Shown here piece after piece: positions 31,500 through 43,559 of a stretch of DNA of 64,000 bases (position 1 is the first letter of the stretch; each line of letters starts with the position of its first letter). The DNA is from Procambarus clarkii. Taxonomy: Eukaryota > Arthropoda > Malacostraca > Decapoda > Cambaridae. Made by a program: the position numbers and the translations under genes. The DNA lies in NCBI RefSeq assembly GCF_040958095.1, contig NC_091181.1, positions 27,492,904 through 27,556,903 of the forward strand. The letters are read 5' to 3'. The notes under the pieces were generated by a model, which saw only the letters and a program-made list of their open reading frames with translations, ran no database searches and was not told the origin of the DNA.

Positions 31500-32315
31500 T
31501 TTTTATATATGTTTAAAATATTTTACACAGTAATGATTTTTGCATCTTTCCAGCTTAGAAAAGTAATCTTGAGCAAATCTTTCTTTGTTAATTAAAGAAT
31601 GAGTGTTGGAATAACTTTTTCTCCAGGTTTTATCATGATCAATTAAAGAGTAAAGAAAAGATACTCAGAAAAGATATTGGATACAAGCATGGTGTCAGCA
31701 GGGTGACTGTGCAGGATAAGGTTCTTTAAAGAGACAAACCCAACATTCTTGATATGGTTTGTCAAGAATAATGTATTATGGTACTATTGTAGGTTTATTT
31801 GGAACAAGGTTGATTAATAATATTGTGCAAATGATTTTAAGTTATGTATTTTGAAGAGAACAAGTACATGGGGGATTAAATAACTTTCCATAGATTAAGA
31901 ATTAGGTTGGTAGAATTTTGTGAAATAAAAAATCAAATTTGTATGTAAATGTATAATTTGAGTACTGTATATGTGTAAAAAGATGTATTTTAGAGTATGA
32001 TAACCTAAGTAATTTTATATAGTTTTGAATTTTTTATGGTGCAGGAGAATATTTGACTACCAAATGAAGCTGTAAATATGAATGTAAGCATGATAAATAT
32101 GAGACGTTTCCTTAACATCTGTAGAAGAGCTAGTATGTATGTATGATCCAAGCCTAACTGGTCCTCTATGTTAATTATATTCTTGGGGAACTTAGTCTTA
32201 TGAATGTTCATATGTTAGTCATATCTGACAACATCCTTAGACTATTCAATGCATTGTAACACCTTGTGAATGTGCTGCAACCAATTGCTTTGGAGAATCT
32301 AAAATTTGATGAAAA
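31500..32315. other. AT-rich non-coding DNA
   Basis: No gene or element recognised. Confidence 0.35.
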
Positions 32316-32318
32316 ATG

Positions 32319-33187
32319 TAGTGGAACCTCAGTTGATGACTCACTCTCTACGAATTTTTTGGGTTACGAGCTCAATTTATTCGTAAAATTTGACTCGGTT
32401 GACAACCTTTACTTGGTGACTTTGTTGATACATGTATGGGCTGACTTAGCGCATGGTGCGCAGTCAAAGTTTACCAGTGTCTCCCGCCTAGTGATAACTG
32501 CACTTTAATTCTTTGTAAAGAATTTAAATTTTTTATTTTTTTTTTGCTTTTATTGGTTTCTGAACATAAAAGTTATTATATATCATGCCATGGGTCTCTG
32601 AAAGTGTTTCAGAGGCCATCATTTGTGAAAAAGCAAGACTATTGCATGAAGGTCTTATAAAGAAAACCCCCCCAATCCCTCCTAGAACAAGTGATGCAGA
32701 TATGAAAGCATTTAAAGTGAGCAGGGGATGGTTTGAGAAATTTAGAAAATTAATTGGTATTCATATTGATGTGAGGCATGGGGAAAAACAAATGTCTATA
32801 GACAGAGTCTTAGACAAGCAAGCAGTAAGCCACAACCAGGTCCAAGAGGTATGCCTGCAAAATGTAGGAGTGTGCGTACCCCAGAAATGTCATTACTGCC
32901 TAATGTTATAATGGAAGGGGACTCCTCTTCCAAACACTAACACCTCTCCTCCTCCTCACCGTCTTCCATACGCCAACAAGAGTCATCAATAAAGGTAAGA
33001 TGCAACTTGTACAAAATATTTGTAGTATTATGTATGAAATGTATTTTGAAGTTAATATTTTTGGGAGTGTGGAACGGGTTATTCACTTTACATCTTTTCT
33101 TATGGGAAAATTTGTTTCGGTTTACGAATTTTACGTTTACAACCCGTCTCTGGGAACAGATTAAATTAGAAAACGAAGGTACCAATT
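32319..33187 (+). mobile_element. Tigger-type element, internally deleted
   Basis: Left end TAGTGGAACCTCAGTTGATG; right end, in reverse, CAATTGGTACCTTCGTTTTC. The + frame 32585-32911 gives the CENP-B-type HTH of the transposase (SEAIICEKARLLHEGLIKK, FKVSRGWFEKFRKLIGIHID). After VRHGEK it jumps straight to the C-terminal tail ([18 protein letters not shown]), which shows that the DDE core was deleted. The 3' part repeats 'aatggaaggggactcc', as at 53805 and 63233. Confidence 0.85.
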
Positions 33188-33189
33188 GT

Positions 33190-34075
33190 CCAATTATATA
33201 ACCAATAGAAGACATTTATAGATTTTTAAGCAATGTTTGGCATTTTGCCACTCAAGTAAAAGTTTGGTATGAAAATGTGTGGGCTGGCAAGGTTGTTTGT
33301 CAAGTACAGCAGGCATATTTGTGCTCTGTATTAAGCTGGTTGCTCTCCTCGGAGAGGTAAGACTGGGAGATGGTCTTACAGTAATTATGTTAGCTTTAGA
33401 CGGTAATTTTTTGTTTATAAGTATGTTTATATAATATTTGCATTTATCTTGGCTGTAGTACAGTATTTGGTTGTGCATTTATCTTGCAGAGATACAAGAT
33501 TTTATTTTCAATAGTACAGGTATTCATTTATTCAACCAAGTGATGTTTATACATGTTTCTGAACAAATTGTACTAAATTAATGTCATATATTGGTAAGTA
33601 TTTGGGTTGTTTATGTAGTCTTAGTGCTCAATTTGTGTCAATTGTTTACACCCTGTTTGTGATTTTATCCAACTAGTCCTGTTGGTTAGCTTTCAAAGCC
33701 TAAGAATTATGTGATTTTATTCAATAGATCATTTGTTTGCATTTGATTAGCAACTTAGAAAAGAACCTCATGTGTCTGGGAGTGCTCTAGTCATTGTATA
33801 AGTCATGAAAACTTATCCCTTTACTCAATTTTTTTTATTAGTTAACTCAGTTATATTTATTAAATGCTTTCTTTTTTGTGCCCAAATCCTCTGTGATGGA
33901 AGATTTATAAACAAATTCTAATAAATATAGAAGATGGTATATACAAAGTTTTTTCCTGAGCATATTTTTAATAAGAGTTAAGAACTGATAATTAATTGCT
34001 TGCAGCAGATTGTTGAAGGAAAAAAAGACATTGTAGTCAGAATCCACCAATCACTGAAAGTTGCAGAATAAGTGG
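33190..34075. other. AT-rich non-coding DNA
   Basis: No gene or element recognised; scattered 'tttataag'-type words only. Confidence 0.35.
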
Positions 34076-34079
34076 GAGG

Positions 34080-34265
34080 GAGGGCTTTTATCAAGGAAAA
34101 GCACCAAACCATTACTACTACTGTATATAGCACTTGGAAGGGGTCAGGATTAGGAGTTGCGATGGGACGGGTGGGGGACAGGAATGGTACTTGAACGGTT
34201 GGGGGTTGAACGCCGACCTGCATGAAACAAGACCATTGCTCTACCGTCCAGCCCAAGTGGTTGGA
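34080..34265 (-). mobile_element. tRNA-derived SINE (type 2)
   Basis: On the - strand the head reads 'ttgggctggacggtagagca' (A-box-like) and about 35 nt later 'ggcgttcaacccccaacc' (B-box-like), the spacing of a tRNA-derived pol III promoter. The body runs to a 'tggtttggtgcttttcc' segment. It is adjacent to a LINE remnant. Confidence 0.65.
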
Positions 34266-34279
34266 CAGAATAAGTGGAA

Positions 34280-35270
34280 GCTGCAGTAAAAAGGCAAACC
34301 AAATCCTTGGAATACTCAAATGAACCTTTGACTTTAAAGAAAAGAAAGTAGGTACAGGTACAACTATAAATCTCTGGTGTGCCCTCATTTGGACACTTGA
34401 ATTCAAAGATGGAGCCCTCTTCTTTGGCTCTAGAAACAGTTCATTGCCAGGTGACAAAAATCATCCCGAATCAGGTCATACCAGGAAAGATTGAGGTCTA
34501 ATAACACTGCAAACTAGACATGATTGCTGATAAGAAAATCAGTAGGATCCATGAAGATGATTCAAACCTGTACACACACCTTAGACTACTACACCACATG
34601 GTCAAAACCGATGCAACCTGGGTATCCTTAGGATACCCAGGAAACTGAATCCCCCTAAGGGTCCTGAGGCTTCCACTAAAGCCCAGTCAGGGTTTCACAT
34701 GACTGGGGTCTAGGAGTTCGCCTCCAATGCATCTCTTTAAATGCACAACGAAATTACATTAACGTGATGAATCAATGAGAAAATCGGGAGGACCCATGAG
34801 GATAGCTCCTAATTTTGCACCCAGGGTATTCCCACACACTTCTTGTTCGAATCCTCCTCATGGCTCCTACTGATTTTCTCATTTCTCATCACGTTAATAT
34901 AATTTCTTTGTGCATGACGGCTGATCTCATCGAAACTTAAAATACTGAACAATATGAAGGATATTGATTCAGACCTATTCCTTAAAAGGTCAGATGTAAC
35001 ACACAAAGAGCAATGGCTTCAAGCCATAATATAGGACAGTAAACAGATGATTTCACCAATAAGGTTATAAACCCATGGAACCACATACTCGCCTTGCCAT
35101 TTAAGGCCAATGTTTTGGTCTTAAATGCCAAAACATTGCTGCAATTCAAAAACCAGCTGGACAAAACCATTAAGATGAAATTTGTTTTCTTCAAAAATAT
35201 TTTTCAGTCAAATATATAGGATTTAGTGTCCTCAACGAGGATGCTACAGTCCTAGCCAAGGCCAGTAGTG
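34280..35270 (+). mobile_element. CR1/L2-like LINE remnant split by a SINE
   Basis: 34300-34500 resembles the thumb region of a LINE RT, with stops (word order like 'HLEY..W SP', then 'VTKIIPNQV'). 34910-35200 continues it: 'gctgatctcatcgaaactta' (ADLIET), then AKTLLQFKNQLDKTIK. This is the same C-terminal block as in the antisense LINE at 1490-2010. Between the two lies a fold-back SINE (34505-34918), evidently inserted later. Confidence 0.65.
34505..34918. mobile_element. Fold-back SINE with opposed tRNA-like arms (copy 1)
   Basis: 'acattaacgtgatgaatcaa' then 'tgagaaaatc' (34752-34785) is mirrored by 'gattttctcatttctcatca' and 'cgttaatata' (34872-34903). The right arm, read on + strand, has a B-box-like 'tgttcgaatcctcctca' near 34846. 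An earlier arm at 34520-34620 ('catggtcaaaaccgatgc') matches the same family at 52535 and 52648. See the copies at 42895 and 52450. Confidence 0.6.
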
Positions 35271-35559
35271 AGGTAAATTCAGGTGATATTTTTCTTATTG
35301 TCTAAATACAAGTTGATTATCATAAAGATTTAATGAAAGGCAATAGACCATGTTTTTTAGTAAATGTCATTGTGCATGTATTAGTTGCCAATAATTTAAC
35401 ACTTTTTCCCACTGTCATTCACTGCTATATGCTTAACATTTTGATTACATACCAGTCATTCAGTCGATCTTAAATTTTTCCCAAAAATTTCTTTACAGTA
35501 TTTTGATGTAAAATCATTCAAATATCACACACCAAAGGTGGACACAACTTACAGTAGTT

Positions 35560-35725
35560 AAACCATTTATCAGGTGACCAATCTTATGATTGTCACTGTC
35601 CATTCCTTCCCCCTGTCCTATCCCAAATCCTGACACCTTCCCAATGTTATATAGTCATAATGGCCTGGCACTTCTCCAGATAGTTCCCTTCTCTTCATGC
35701 CTTTAATTTATTCCCCAAATAAATC
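35560..35725 (+). mobile_element. Jockey-like 3' UTR remnant
   Basis: 'aatgttatatagtcataatg' then 'cctggcacttctcc' and 'agatagttcccttc' match the remnant at 9062-9120. No coding part. Confidence 0.4.
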
Positions 35726-36321
35726 CCCACCCCGAGTTATGTCAATGTGATTTCTTATGATTTTTCATGACTATAGTAACGTTTTGTGCTGGCACTGTTA
35801 GTGATATTGTACATAAGGCTATAATGAAGTAGAAAATCAAAGATGTACCTGAACAATTAGAAAGAAAGTATCCTTTACTAAATAACATCTGAGAACACTT
35901 TCAGTGTCTGCAGTTATATCCACTGAAGTTTGCAGTGGTAAATATTAAGATGCTTAACAACAACAGTTGGTAGGTACACCATGGAATTATATGTTACATT
36001 TGCGAGCTTAATATGTTCCAATTTCTTATTCCCCCTAACATAAGAGGCATCGCTTGCACTCGTATACATAAAGAAAAGTAATTAATTATCAAAAGAAGGC
36101 ACCAAGCCGGGAAGACTATGTAGCACCATCAAAGTTGCAGGATGTTCAAAAGGAGCTAAGTATCACTAAGGATGCCAATATGAGAGCAAAAGTACCTAAG
36201 GTGAGCAATATCAAAGATATTGGATTCATCAAGGATCTTATCAAGAGAGAAATGACCACAAGGGACAGTCGGGAAGCAAGACACACGAACATTCTGAAAA
36301 TCAGGATATTCAACAAAGATG

Positions 36322-36598
36322 TATTCACCTAGTTATGCTTGCGGGGTTGAGCTCTGCTCTTTCGGCCTGCCTCTCAACTGTCAATAAACATTTTTTTTCT
36401 CTCAACCCCCTTCCTCTCCAGGAAGCAGCCCATAACAGCTATCTAACTCCCAGGTACCTATTTACTGCTAGGTAACAGGGGGCATGAGGGTGAAAGAAAC
36501 TCTGCCCATTTGTTTTCTGCCATCGCCGGGGATTTAACCCGGACCCTAGAATTACGAGTCCCAAGCACTGTCCACTCAGCCACAGGCCCTACAAATTG
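36322..36598 (-). mobile_element. tRNA-derived SINE (type 1) inside the Jockey-like LINE
   Basis: On the - strand: head 'gcctgtggctgagtggacag' (A box), 'gtccgggttaaatccccgg' (B box), body with 'gggcagagtttctttcaccc', 'acctagcagtaaataggtac' and 'agctgttatgggctgcttcc', then the tail 'ttgagaggcaggccgaaaga'/'gcagagctcaaccccgcaag'. The same architecture occurs at 54375, 50665 and 59755. Confidence 0.85.
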
Positions 36599-37065
36599 TA
36601 TGACCGTAAGAGGGATAATGCAGTTCAGAAAATAAGAAGCAGGGCAGTGCTACATTAAATGCCCACAAGTTAAACGTGAATGGCCAATATGTAACCTTGC
36701 CAGAGCCGCTTCCCATGCCAGTTACAGTGGGAGGAAGAAATCCAAGGGGACAGGTTACCCTTAGGAGCACTCAGTTTGTTACCAGTAACAGAAGACCAAT
36801 GACCCCTGCTAACAGGCACAGATTGAGGAATGAATGACTGGGTAGAAATTGGAATAAGGAATGTCTTTGTGGGAAATAGGACAAGTGCGGATATTCTCCT
36901 TAACGGAAGTGTCTGCACACTCATTTAAAGAAAAGCCAATATGGCTGGAAACCCAGCAAAACCTGACTGTCATGAATCTGCTGGAGATAAAAGACAGTCA
37001 ATGTTTAATTTTTACTACCACAGGATGGATTAAATGATTCTAGAGCCATGAGGGCACTGCGAGTC

Positions 37066-38030
37066 ATTGTAAGAGAGAGACCATTGTGCAGGGAGAAATA
37101 ACGGTGTTAAATGTTGAAAAACAGTCTGGAACTCTGACCCCTTTCAGATGCACAGAGCATTATTTCAACAGGAAAATGTAATCTAAAAAAACAATATAAA
37201 CAAAAGAGATAAAAGAAAAGAAAAAGCAGATTCAATGCAAGAAAATATAGAGAAAAAATAGTGTTAAATGTAGAAAAACAGCCTGGAACATTATAAGACA
37301 TATAAATGAAGTATTGGGAAATGAGTATAACATGTATAGGGATGGGACATTATTGGAACCAGGCAGGCAGGGACATGTGCAAGCCCCTATCAGTCACTTG
37401 GGAGAGAGAGGCAGTGGCAACCACACCAGTGTTGTGGATGGGATGGTCTCCAACAAATACGATAAGTGCAGTATTATAGAAGTTTATAGCGGTGCTTTCC
37501 CCTTTTCTTTATGAGTTAGAGATAGGAATTTGTGGAAATAAGGATTTTTGGAACCCTGTGTGTAGGGAGAGTGGTGTGTTGTTAATTCAGGTGTATGTGC
37601 TCAACTGTGTGGGATTATCCACATTTATTTTGTATATTCATTTGTAAACCCAGGCCCTTTATAGTGACCTATGAGGAGTGGAATAGAGTAATGATCTTAA
37701 GTCCCAGGTTGTAGAGGGAGGAATGAACCTCCTACCCCCCCCCCCCCTTTCCCACCTTTTTTGTCTGTATCAATCCTGTGGTGGATCCAAGTCCACCCCC
37801 CTCCCCACCCCCCTGTTCTAAGAAGTGTGAGGAAATCTGGTATTTGTTAAATAAAATCCTTTTTGTAAAATTGTACCCCAAGGTGTATTTCTTGTCCCAT
37901 GTAGTTAGAATTGGTGACTATTACTATATAGACCCCTGCACTTCCATTACTTATAAGAAAGTAAGAGCGGGTGTTGTTAGCGATACTTTAGGGTACAGCT
38001 TTCAATCTCGTACCTTACATCATCTACAGT
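37066..38030 (+). mobile_element. Candidate solo LTR inserted in the RNase H region
   Basis: The Jockey RNase H coding sequence stops at 38031 (from the 3' side) and resumes at about 37065. The intervening sequence starts TGTAAGAGAGAG and ends CATCTACA, i.e. TG...CA. It has an AATAAA (in 'gttaaataaaatcc', about 37848-37856) followed by GT/T-rich sequence, and no ORF. This fits a solo LTR of about 965 bp. A 30-bp word ('gttaaatgttgaaaaacag') recurs 159 bp later within it. A clean target duplication is not evident, so this is tentative. Confidence 0.4.
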
Positions 38031-38284
38031 GACAAAGGAATATTGACAGCAAAAAAGAAGTTAATGAAGAGCATACAAAATTGAATAAAGTTCTGCCATG
38101 AGGATGCTAGTTTCCAGGGGCAGGTGGCATATACAGTATAGGTGCAGTCAGGAAAGACACTGGAGTAGCCTACACCATCAGCAAACGTAGACCCATCTGT
38201 GAATATATTAGAAGCCATGTCTACCATGTCTTGGACTTCTACCATGTCTAAGAGGTAGAAGCCTTTGCTATGAGGGTCAAGGCT

Positions 38285-39747
38285 TTACAAAATTTTAGAA
38301 GCGAGACCTTCCATGCGAGGCAAAGATGGAATGACACAAGGAAAAATATAGGTAACATGAACCGAGAGAGAATCTTGCAAGCAAGATATCCATACAGAAA
38401 AAGGAAGGTGGTGAAAGGGAACAGGGTAAACAGGAGAAGTAATGGTCAAAGCGTGGCATAAGCGAGCGAGAATGTTGTAGGGACTGCACAATTTAGCGAA
38501 CACAGCAACGATCATAACGATCCTGTAGAGACAGGATTCTGGTCTCAACATACAGACTAGGGTAGGGCATGAATGAAAGGCACCAGGGCTGAGGCGTAAC
38601 CCAGTATGATGTAGAGCATCAAGACGACGAGGAGTCAAAGGAGAGGCAGACAAGTAAGAGGGACAGCCATAATTGAGTTTAGACAGCACAAGAGAGGAAT
38701 GTGAAGATATGATCAGCTCTCCAGGAACTATGGAACAAGACTAAGTTAAGGGTCTTAGAGCTCAGAGGTAAGAGATATGAGGTAATCAAGACAAACGGGT
38801 GTCAAAGAATAACCCCAAAAGTTTAGCAGCATCTTTATACAATAGAGGATTACCACAGAGGAACAAAAAAGACCTGCTTCCGAGTACAGGTCATAGTACA
38901 AGTCTTTGTTGTAGAGAACTTGAAGCCATGATTGGTGGCCCAGGACAATACGGCATCAACTGCAAGTTGAAGTTGTTGGAGGAAAGGCGAGTCATCACCT
39001 TGACAGCAGAGGGTAAGATTGTGAGAGCTGAGAAAATTCTAGAGGGAAGGGAGGAGAGGAGACCATTGAGGGTAACCAGGAAAAAAAAATAGTAGTGCTC
39101 AGAACACTACCTGGGGGTACCATTCATATTGCCAGAAAGAGTCAGAGAGAGTGGTACCAAGACTCACTCTTAAATGAATGATTAGAGAGGTAGCTTTGTA
39201 GGAAGATTGCCATGAAGGCCAAAAGAAGGGAGTTCAGACAGAATACGGTATCTCCAAGTGGTGTCATATGCTTTTTCCAGGTCAAAAGGACAGCAACAAT
39301 GGAGGTCTTTGTAGCAAAGGCAGTATGCCTTGAACAGGCATCCAAGGTAAGGAGTCCAACAGGTGTTTAAGATTAGGAAGAGAAAACAGAACATTTGAGG
39401 GGAAGATAAATGGAACAGAGTGTATCATTTATTCAGAAAAATACGAGCAGCAGAAGAATGAATGAGCGAATGGAAAAGAAGGGGAACAAAGGAATAGCAT
39501 TACAGATCAAGAGTGCAATAGAGTTAGGGGCTCCAGCAAAAGATGGTGGGGAGGAGAGGAAGGAAAAACCACGGAAGCAATCAGGATGAGCGCAATGCAC
39601 TGGCTCCTGGAGACATATACAAAGCCGCAAAAACTGCGTGATCAGAAGTTGGAGGTCATGGAAATTGGCATAAAAACCACAAATATTCCATTGAAGAATA
39701 GACATTGTCCAAAACAGATATAACAATGGAAAGAAAAAGAACAACAC
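38285..39747 (-). pseudogene. Endonuclease-RT remains of the Jockey-like LINE
   Basis: Pieces in order on the - strand: an APE endonuclease N-terminus (39720-39480), an RT palm block FDLEKAYDTTW (about 39310), and a thumb/connection block (38690-38490) with 'SYLSASP..RRLDALHH.GLR'. The RT YADD-type box between 39140 and 38700 is not seen intact. Frameshifts separate the pieces. Confidence 0.75.
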
Positions 39748-40629
39748 AATATACTAGATAGGGTCAGTATCAGGTTCAGTGAAATCAGGATTACAGGATA
39801 CGGGTAAATCTAGCAAAGATGATCGAGTCAAGGGGGCAGTAGGATGGGCCAAAGGTGGACTGACACTCTGGAGCAGGAGGAGGCATCAGAGAGAGGTGGT
39901 CAAGGAAATTGGGATGAGGAAGGTCAGAAACAGGTAGGTGCACTTACCAACGGTGGCACCAGAGAGAGACTCGAGGGACAATGAAATCTCCAGCGCTAGG
40001 ACAGGCAACTCTTCCACTGAAATGGGAGGAGATGTAGGGATAGATTCAGAAGCAGAAGGCGAGGGATGTATTGATGCCTTCTTACCCACCAGGGAGGAAG
40101 GAAGAGGAGGAGCCAGGTTTACGTTTCTGACTTAGAAAGACAGGTGTATCAGCAGCAATATATTGGGCGACAGCATCCACAGCCTCAGCAGGAGAGGTAG
40201 AATAAGAGTGGTCAACATGAAGACAGCTGGAAATAGGATGAACAACAGCCAGGACGGACAGATGTTGTGGAGGGCCAAAAAAAAGGGGGAAGAGTTAAGA
40301 AGAATGATGGGGTCAAGAAGAAAAGGAGGGCACAGGAGACAGGAAAGACGGCTGAGGTGGGGAAGTGACATGAAGACAACAGGTAGAAAAAGACTGGGAA
40401 TGGAGAAAACACCAGGTAGGGAACCATGAAGAAGACCCTCAGTTTCGGAATGCAAAGGAGCAAAAGGAGGGGTGTCGGGGTCCAAGGCCTGGAAATGGTT
40501 GCGAAATTGAAAAAGTGGGAAAATGCAAAGAGAAGTGGAACGCACCACATGAGCATAAGGTATACCTGAGAAAGAGGGTAAATGGGGAACCTGGCATCTC
40601 ACCTCGGGGAAAGATGAACTATCACGATG

Positions 40630-40945
40630 CTTTAAATTGAGGATAGCTTCCTCAAATTTGTAGTGCACACATGCAGCAGAAAGCAGGGTGGGTGTCATTG
40701 CAATTGATGCAGTGAGCTGGAGGAGAAAAATACTCTGTCTTAGAATGACCCAAGACTCCACACAAGGGGCATAAAGACACCTTACTCATGCACTTGAAGG
40801 GCCCATGTCTAAATCTCCAGTACCTATTGCAGAGGCGAGGAGATTGAATGTACTCCTCAATGGAGCATATGGCACCTGCAAGAATTACAGAGGACAGAAG
40901 GGATCTACTATGCAAAGAGGCTGACGACGACCATGAGGGGGTCAA
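40630..40945 (-). pseudogene. Gag-like zinc-knuckle segment of the Jockey-like LINE
   Basis: The - strand frame 40945-40652 contains GPFKCMSKVSLCPLCGVLGH and HCINCNDTHPAFCCMCAL, with regularly spaced Cys and His matching tandem CCHC zinc knuckles of Jockey ORF1. Upstream (41226-40942) lies a PRE-C2HC-like domain segment (VTAPSQEAANCLATLSCIGE, MGTVILPHHVTTDDRNLKDC). Reading frames are broken between pieces. Confidence 0.7.
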
Positions 40946-42159
40946 GTAAACATATCAATCTGGAGGATGGAATGGCCTTGGGCCTCAACAATATACAGTA
41001 TATTTAATATCCCGTGGCAGTCTTTGAGGTTCCTATCATCAGTTGTAACATGGTGCGGGAGAATAACTGTGCCCATGCTAGCATTTAACCGGGCATTTTT
41101 GGAGATCCGAACTGAAGTCTCACCAATGCAGGACAACGTAGCCAAGCAGTTGGCTGCCTCTTGAGAAGGGGCTGTAACTACATCTGTTCCAATTCGGATG
41201 GGGTTAAAAGTGACAAAGATATCCAATGAATCAACTAGTGTTTATGGATGAATAAATCATCAGGATGTATATGATCAATGGGACTGAGATAAAAATACTT
41301 AGTCCACTTAACAGGACCAAACAAATCCTGGAATATAGTAGATTGGGAAGGAAACATGCGTGTTTGTGTGGAGGTGACGGTGTTAAGCTTCCCCAGTAAG
41401 GAGGCGGGGTAAAATGTGCAGTTGTCACAATGAGAGATGGAGTCACTTCAGGTGATGAGGTGGTCACAACTGGGTGTTCAGGGCTCAACCCTGCCATGGA
41501 GGTGGGTGGGGAGCAGAGAGTCAGTCAGTTAATGCAACAACTTGGTCTGAGCTCAACAGAGCCCGTCCTTCCATCATGGTCCATTTCTGGGGCCTGGTCA
41601 CCCACCTCATGAGTCTGAGAAGTTGAAAGAGGGTCAGATGTCAACATGGAACAAACAAGAAGAAAGTTTCATCCATGATTAAGCCCTTACATATAACATG
41701 GAGCCACAATTAAAGGATAGGGAACCCAACAAAATGGGGCCTTCCTAGGGGTGCATAGTGGGTATACACCCTGCAAGTTTCACATTAAGAACTGTCAGTC
41801 TAGTGAGACCAGGTTCAGCAACGAGGGCAGGTTTCGACATAAAAATTTCCCCTCTTGCTCGACCACGTCAGGTACCACAATTCTACAGGCGAGAGTGCTG
41901 TTTCAACTCACCCTGCATCAAAATAGAAGAAGACAGTGTTAAGAACATTCAAGAACGGAACCAAGTCTGCAGAAAGGAGAAGTGGTGGAGAAGGAAAATG
42001 AAACACGAGGAAGAGAAAACAGGATCCAGCAAAATTAGTAAAGATGACTGCAGGAGCATAAGGCCTCAAAAGGATAGAGGAAACACTGTCCCATGGAGCA
42101 TCACACTCTGACAGCCGCCCACCAAGCCCCCCACATGCCAACAATGGGCTGGAAAGTGA

Positions 42160-42890
42160 GGGGAATGCTAAAGGTAAAACTTCAGTTATATACAGTGTAC
42201 AGTCTGTAGCTTTTTATATGATCGTTTAAATATTTGTATAACATTTCATCTTTACATTTTCATGGTGGGTTGTCAAAATTACTATGTAGTTATGTGCTTG
42301 CATTTAATTCCTGCAACAATACTATTTTGTATAAAACCATGATATCTGTTCAACTACATTAAATACAGTAGCATAAAAATCAGAAACTTTACCCATAAAT
42401 TACAAAATCACACAATTAAAATTTATATAAACATTCAGGAGATATCAGATTAAGAAAATAACTTCCTCTGAACACATTTCAAAACTCACTGTAAAAATCC
42501 ACTTTCCCTTTATAGAAATAGTTACTTTGAGGTAATAACCTTACATGTACTAGTGTAAGTATTTACACTAGTAAAGTAAGTGGTAGTACAGTACTAGTAT
42601 AAGTACTGCCACTCATGTAGGCAGTACTTGTACAACTGTAGTATCTTGACATGAGTACTGTACACCTTTACAATGAAAACTTTACATCACGCAAGAGTTG
42701 CAGTGAACACATAGTATGGCTAAGATTTAACACCTATATTTTTTAGTTTAAACGTAAATTTGACAAATCATACCAGTAAAACCATTACTACAGCTCAAGA
42801 AAATCTGATGAAGGATAGTACAGTACTGTGCACATGTTTAATTTAACGATATTATTATCATTACAGTATTATTATTATTATTATTATTAT
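42160..42890. other. AT-rich spacer
   Basis: No gene. 42540-42660 contains repeated and inverted 'actagtgtaagta' / 'gtactagtataagtactgcc' words with short palindromes; 42868-42892 is an (ATT)n run. Confidence 0.4.
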
Positions 42891-42894
42891 TACA

Positions 42895-43172
42895 CAGAGA
42901 AATCACATTAACATGATATATCAATGAACAAATCCACAGGAACCTTAATGAGGGTTCAAACCTATGTGCTGGACGTAGACAGAGCCCGAGTGCATAGGGG
43001 AATTGTGTGAAACCCCGGTTAGGCCTCAGTGGAAGCGTCAGGACCACTGTGGGTGCAATAGTATCCCAGGTTGCAATTCTTTTACCATGTCGTGGTGCAG
43101 TCGACTAGAGCATGTTTGGGAACACCTAGCGCATGGGTTCGAACCCTCATCAAGGCTCCTGTGGATTTGTTC
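42895..43172. mobile_element. Fold-back SINE with opposed tRNA-like arms (copy 2)
   Basis: The left arm 'aacaaatccacaggaacctt' then 'aatgagggttcaaacc' (42929-42963) is mirrored by 'gggttcgaaccctcatcaag' and 'gctcctgtggatttgtt' (43135-43171), about 36 bp with three mismatches. The right arm, read +, has A-box-like 'tggtgcagtcgactagagca' and B-box 'gggttcgaaccc'. The left arm has the same boxes on the other strand. The central 120 bp is not tRNA-like. Confidence 0.75.
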
Positions 43173-43353
43173 ACTATTATTATTACTACAGTACTTGTAT
43201 TATTATTATAACAAATATCTTGTACTGTATATACCATACTAAAAAAAAAATTATTGTAAAGCTCAATCTGTTTTTGTACTATGTATACATCAATACAAAT
43301 AGCATATTTTACCTTTGTGGTTGAATGTTAAAACTGTGTTGATATGTGGTTCT

Positions 43354-43559
43354 TTATTTATCACAAGCATTTAAGATATGTTTCACTTTTGTTTCAATAC
43401 CAAATAGGTGAGAATCTGACACTCCAACATTTCTCATAGCTTCAGCTAATTGGAATAGATACTCTGAATTAGAACCACTTGGGCCAACTGCTGAAGCTAT
43501 TATTTCAGCAATTGTGTCTTCATTTGTTGGGCCTGTATAGAAGGGATTGGAATCGGCTC
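43354..43559 (-). CDS. CHAC2: ChaC2-like alternative terminal exon, set 2 (second part)
   Basis: Acceptor TTTTCTTGCAG (ends 43560). Encodes [54 protein letters not shown] and NACDK, then TAA (43356-43354). [14 protein letters not shown] is the conserved ChaC C-terminal helix block. An AATAAA overlaps the stop codon (43358-43353), so a later signal is probably used. Confidence 0.9.

Larger units (their letters stand above)
36085..42150 (-). mobile_element. Near full-length Jockey-like LINE, degenerate, with two later insertions
   Basis: Read on the - strand. 42144-40100 is the 5' part and gag-like ORF1 in several broken frames, with zinc-knuckle residues (C-x2-C...H...C in KVSLCPLCGVLGHSKTEYF and CINCNDTHPAFCC, about 40780-40660). 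39747 onward is ORF2: endonuclease start (MSILQWNICGFYANFHDLQL), RT (FDLEKAYDTTWRYRILSEL, 39330-39200), thumb (YGCPSYLSASPLTPRRLDAL, 38680), RNase H (IFTDGSTFADGVGYSSVFPD, 38200) and its tail (NKLSAPKGNLSPWISSSHCN, about 36770). The 3' UTR at 36310-36085 matches 26884-27040. It has many stops and frameshifts, and is interrupted by a SINE (36322-36598) and a roughly 965-bp LTR-like segment (37066-38030). The - strand pieces are the real content; + strand frames here are shadows. Confidence 0.85.

Noticed and set aside
36135-36332. 65-codon charged ORF (+)
   Set aside because: It is the complement of the Jockey-like 3' UTR shared with 26884-27040.
38270-42111. Plus-strand ORFs of 60-117 codons
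   Set aside because: They are shadows of the antisense Jockey-like LINE, whose domains read on the - strand.
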